DNA of 64,000 bases. It comes from Monodelphis domestica (Eukaryota; Chordata; Mammalia; Didelphimorphia; Didelphidae). Position 1 is the first letter of the stretch; the number at the start of each line of letters is the position of its first letter. Location of the stretch: positions 57,996,706-58,060,705 of the forward strand of contig NC_077232.1 in the NCBI RefSeq assembly GCF_027887165.1, written 5' to 3'. The position numbers and the translations under genes are program-made. Positions 61,550 to 64,000 of the stretch are shown here, piece after piece. Under the pieces are notes generated by a model, which saw nothing but the letters and a program-made list of their open reading frames with translations, searched no databases and was not told the DNA's origin.

Positions 61550-64000
61550 AGCCATTGTGCAGGGGTGGCATTAAAGTGAGTACCAAAAACTGGGACTCAT
61601 TGCCTGAGCAGAGACTCTGTCACTTTGGTCCTGGTATCCCCGATACTCTAGCATAGCACAAGGTAAGGTGGACACTTAATAAATGAATGCTGAACAAGGG
61701 TTTCACCTGGAGAAGGAACCAACCCTTTTCTGTTTGGGTTTCGAGAGCCTAAGGAGTAAGAGATTGTAGAAGCTAAAGAGTTGTACCACGGTTAACCCAT
61801 ATGGAACATCTACCTGTGTCATTACCAACATGGCGGCTTGGGGGGAGTGAGCAGAATTCCCTGCGGCTGCTGGTTTTCAGGCAGAGGCTGGATGTCTCCA
61901 TATTGGGGTTCCCGGAGAGGATCATGGCTTAGAGCAGGGCTTACATACGTGAACTTTGGCCAACTACATTTCTTCATCTGAGCTTCACAATCCTAGTCTG
62001 CAAGAGGGGTCCACAGATGGGAACGGACTAGATCTTAAATAGCCTCTAGCTGTGGACATCATCAATAGGTTGTCATCCTGGCACAACTGACACTGCTCAA
62101 TTATCATCCACAAATCAAAGATCAGCGATATAGCAATCTACACCTTTGGTATACTCTAGCCAGGTCTAAAGTATGAATAGAGAATCAAGCTTTCCCTAAA
62201 CAAATGTAGGAAACTAACTTATTTCTCCTTTGGCCTCACATAATGGTTTTACTCTGCAAAGTTAGAGCACAGAGAATTTTTAGGTTCTGAATGTTGAAGG
62301 ATGAATGGTTCCAAGTTATTGGCACAGTTCCAAATTCTTCCAAGAAGAGAGCATAAGGACTAGATCTGTGTTCTCCATTAGCAGAAATCTCCGAATGAGG
62401 ACACTGCAAGAGATGGTCTTAAGAGAGTTGCCCCGGGCAGTTTAGAGAGATGAGGCAACATGCTCAGTCACACAGTATGTAGGGGCAAGACTTGAACCTG
62501 GGTCTTCCTCCCTCTAGCTCTCTATTTAGCACACCACTTTGCTATCATATTTAATGACTATCCTCAAAACCTGGCCTGCATCTAACAGGCACTTGTCAAA
62601 CCCAGCGGTTACAGAAGCCTCTTAAAGAGGCATCTCTGCCGGGGGCTGGCTGAGGAAGGCCTTGGAACTTACTATTAAGCACTGCTCTTCTCTAGGGTCT
62701 GAAACCACCCTCCTTGAAGCTACTTGCATAAGTCAAACAGAGCTTTAAACAGTAACAGACCGATTAATGACAAAGCGAACAGAACATTTGAGTTGGAGAA
62801 CAATGCCCTAAGCAACTAGCCACAGGTAGGGCTATAGGTTAGGCATTAAGCATAGTGGTATTTCACTAGCTCTACCACTTTTCCCTTCTGGTCTCATTCA
62901 ACTAATGTCTTTTATAAGTAAGTTCTAGAAAAGCCAAAATACAGTAAAAACTGGTACTAGTTAAATTCTTCTCAGTACACAGAGCAGCCAGTTATTCTAC
63001 AGTTCTATTCCAGTAATTTAGGGTGGTTTCTGCTTTGAGGGCCTTCAGGGGTTTAAATAAGATGACTAAGAGTATAAAAGAGGGGGGAGGAATTCCTTGT
63101 ATCCTGACAAAATTTGTGCTGCTGAAGCAAGCCCCCAACAAAATGCTTCAAAAGTGCACTGTTAATGCAGTAAGAAAGCATCCCATCTTTCTGGGGGAAG
63201 AGTGAAATCTTTTCTGGGCAGAGGAGGGGTGGGGAACAGTGTTGACATACCAGATCACATTTTGCTGCAACAGAGTTCATTTAATTAAATGAAATCTTGT
63301 TTTGACCAATCCCAAAGGCAATTAAATAAGCCTTTGAAAAGACTTTCAAAGTAAATGAAAATGCATTTCAGAACATTAACCAATACTAAATGGTTACATG
63401 GCAGTGATACTCAAGCCTATTTTAATATTGATTTAACCACTGATTTTTAAGGATTTCTATTTGCAATGCCCCAAATTCAAGATTTAAGCTATAAAACTAA
63501 CACAAATCAGCTCTAATATGTACATAACATTGTTCTACAAATTGGGTCTTGCAAATACTGTCACTTTATAATACCTACAAACAAAAGGTATGAGGCGAAC
63601 GCACCCTGGTTAATTCTATTCTTCCCTCCCAAAAATCTTAGCTACTACAGGATATAATTCTATAAGAAATTGAGTAATTTTCTGGGAAATTCTTGAGAAC
63701 ACTGGAAAACAGTGCAAATGAACTTCAAATCACCCTGATGTCTTCCACTGGCATTTCTGCTTGTAAAAAGCTTCCTACACTGCCACAAAAATAAAGGGGA
63801 AATCTCAAATAATTGTTACTGCTGTTGATTCCTTACAGATCTACCAATGTACGACAGTTTTCATACTCATTTAATAATGTGATATCAGCAGGGAATTGAG
63901 TTATTCAGCAAGTAGGTAAATTAAGTGCCTTCAATGTACATGTGAGATTTAGGGTCAAAAAAGCAAAAATATGTGTCCTTGAAGAGCTTTCATTCTAATG
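61550..64000. other. Unassigned DNA to the window end
   Basis: Apart from an antisense MIR relic at about 62440-62560, the sequence looks unique and contains no convincing exon. It could be intronic or a 3' UTR of a neighbouring gene. Confidence 0.4.

Noticed and set aside
63725..63779. Possible terminal exon on the minus strand near the window end
   Set aside because: An acceptor-like site and a short frame to a stop exist, but 18 codons without recognisable homology or a visible partner exon are not enough.
1..64000. CRISPR array, operon or phage structures
   Set aside because: The window is repeat-rich mammalian DNA with spliced exons. Tandem and inverted repeats found do not have spacer-repeat architecture.

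Overview
The window is nuclear DNA of a mammal, most probably a marsupial. It is crowded with tRNA-derived SINEs of the metatherian type, many layered copies of an L1 whose ORF2 tail resembles therian L1, old L2/CR1/MIR-like pieces and a few LTR elements. There is no bacterial or organellar signal. The species cannot be named from the sequence.

The main content is one complete split gene on the + strand (6639-49828). I assembled 21 coding exons by hand. All introns are GT-AG, every exon phase joins without a frameshift, and the product is 668 residues followed by TGA. Exon after exon follows the proton-oligopeptide transporter family SLC15, specifically the PEPT1/PEPT2 type with a large extracellular domain between membrane helices 9 and 10. 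The match is distant. The family's proton-coupling and peptide-binding residues are largely replaced: the N-terminal E-x-x-E-R motif, the essential His of helix 2 and the Arg/Phe/Asp positions of helix 7. The fold landmarks, the helix-7 Trp and the helix-10 Glu remain. An open frame over 21 exons with lost transport chemistry suggests a neofunctionalised PEPT-like paralog. This is the most interesting item in the window.

Layout: 1-6638 is 5' flank with an L1 tail (373-1437), a SINE, MIR-like pieces and an AT-rich tract. 6639-12555 holds exons 1-5, with a tandem triplication of the exon 1 donor region in intron 1 and an 80-bp partial copy of exon 4 in intron 3. 15702-24477 holds exons 6-10; intron 7 has an L2 copy split by a CpG-rich inverted-repeat element. 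28891-30768 holds exons 11-14. 30769-36667 is intron 14, with an LTR element that split a SINE, a compound microsatellite and an AT palindrome. 36668-37054 holds exons 15-16, and 37055-47647 is a large intron 16 filled with nested L1s, one of them retaining an intact ORF1 and a complete 5' end. 47648-49828 holds exons 17-21, followed by a short 3' UTR with AATAAA. 50250-58320 is nested L1, SINE and LTR material. 58540-60250 is richer in CpG and may be the promoter and first exon of another gene. 60250-64000 is mostly unassigned.

Homology statements rest on remembered family features of human PEPT1 and L1; no search was run.
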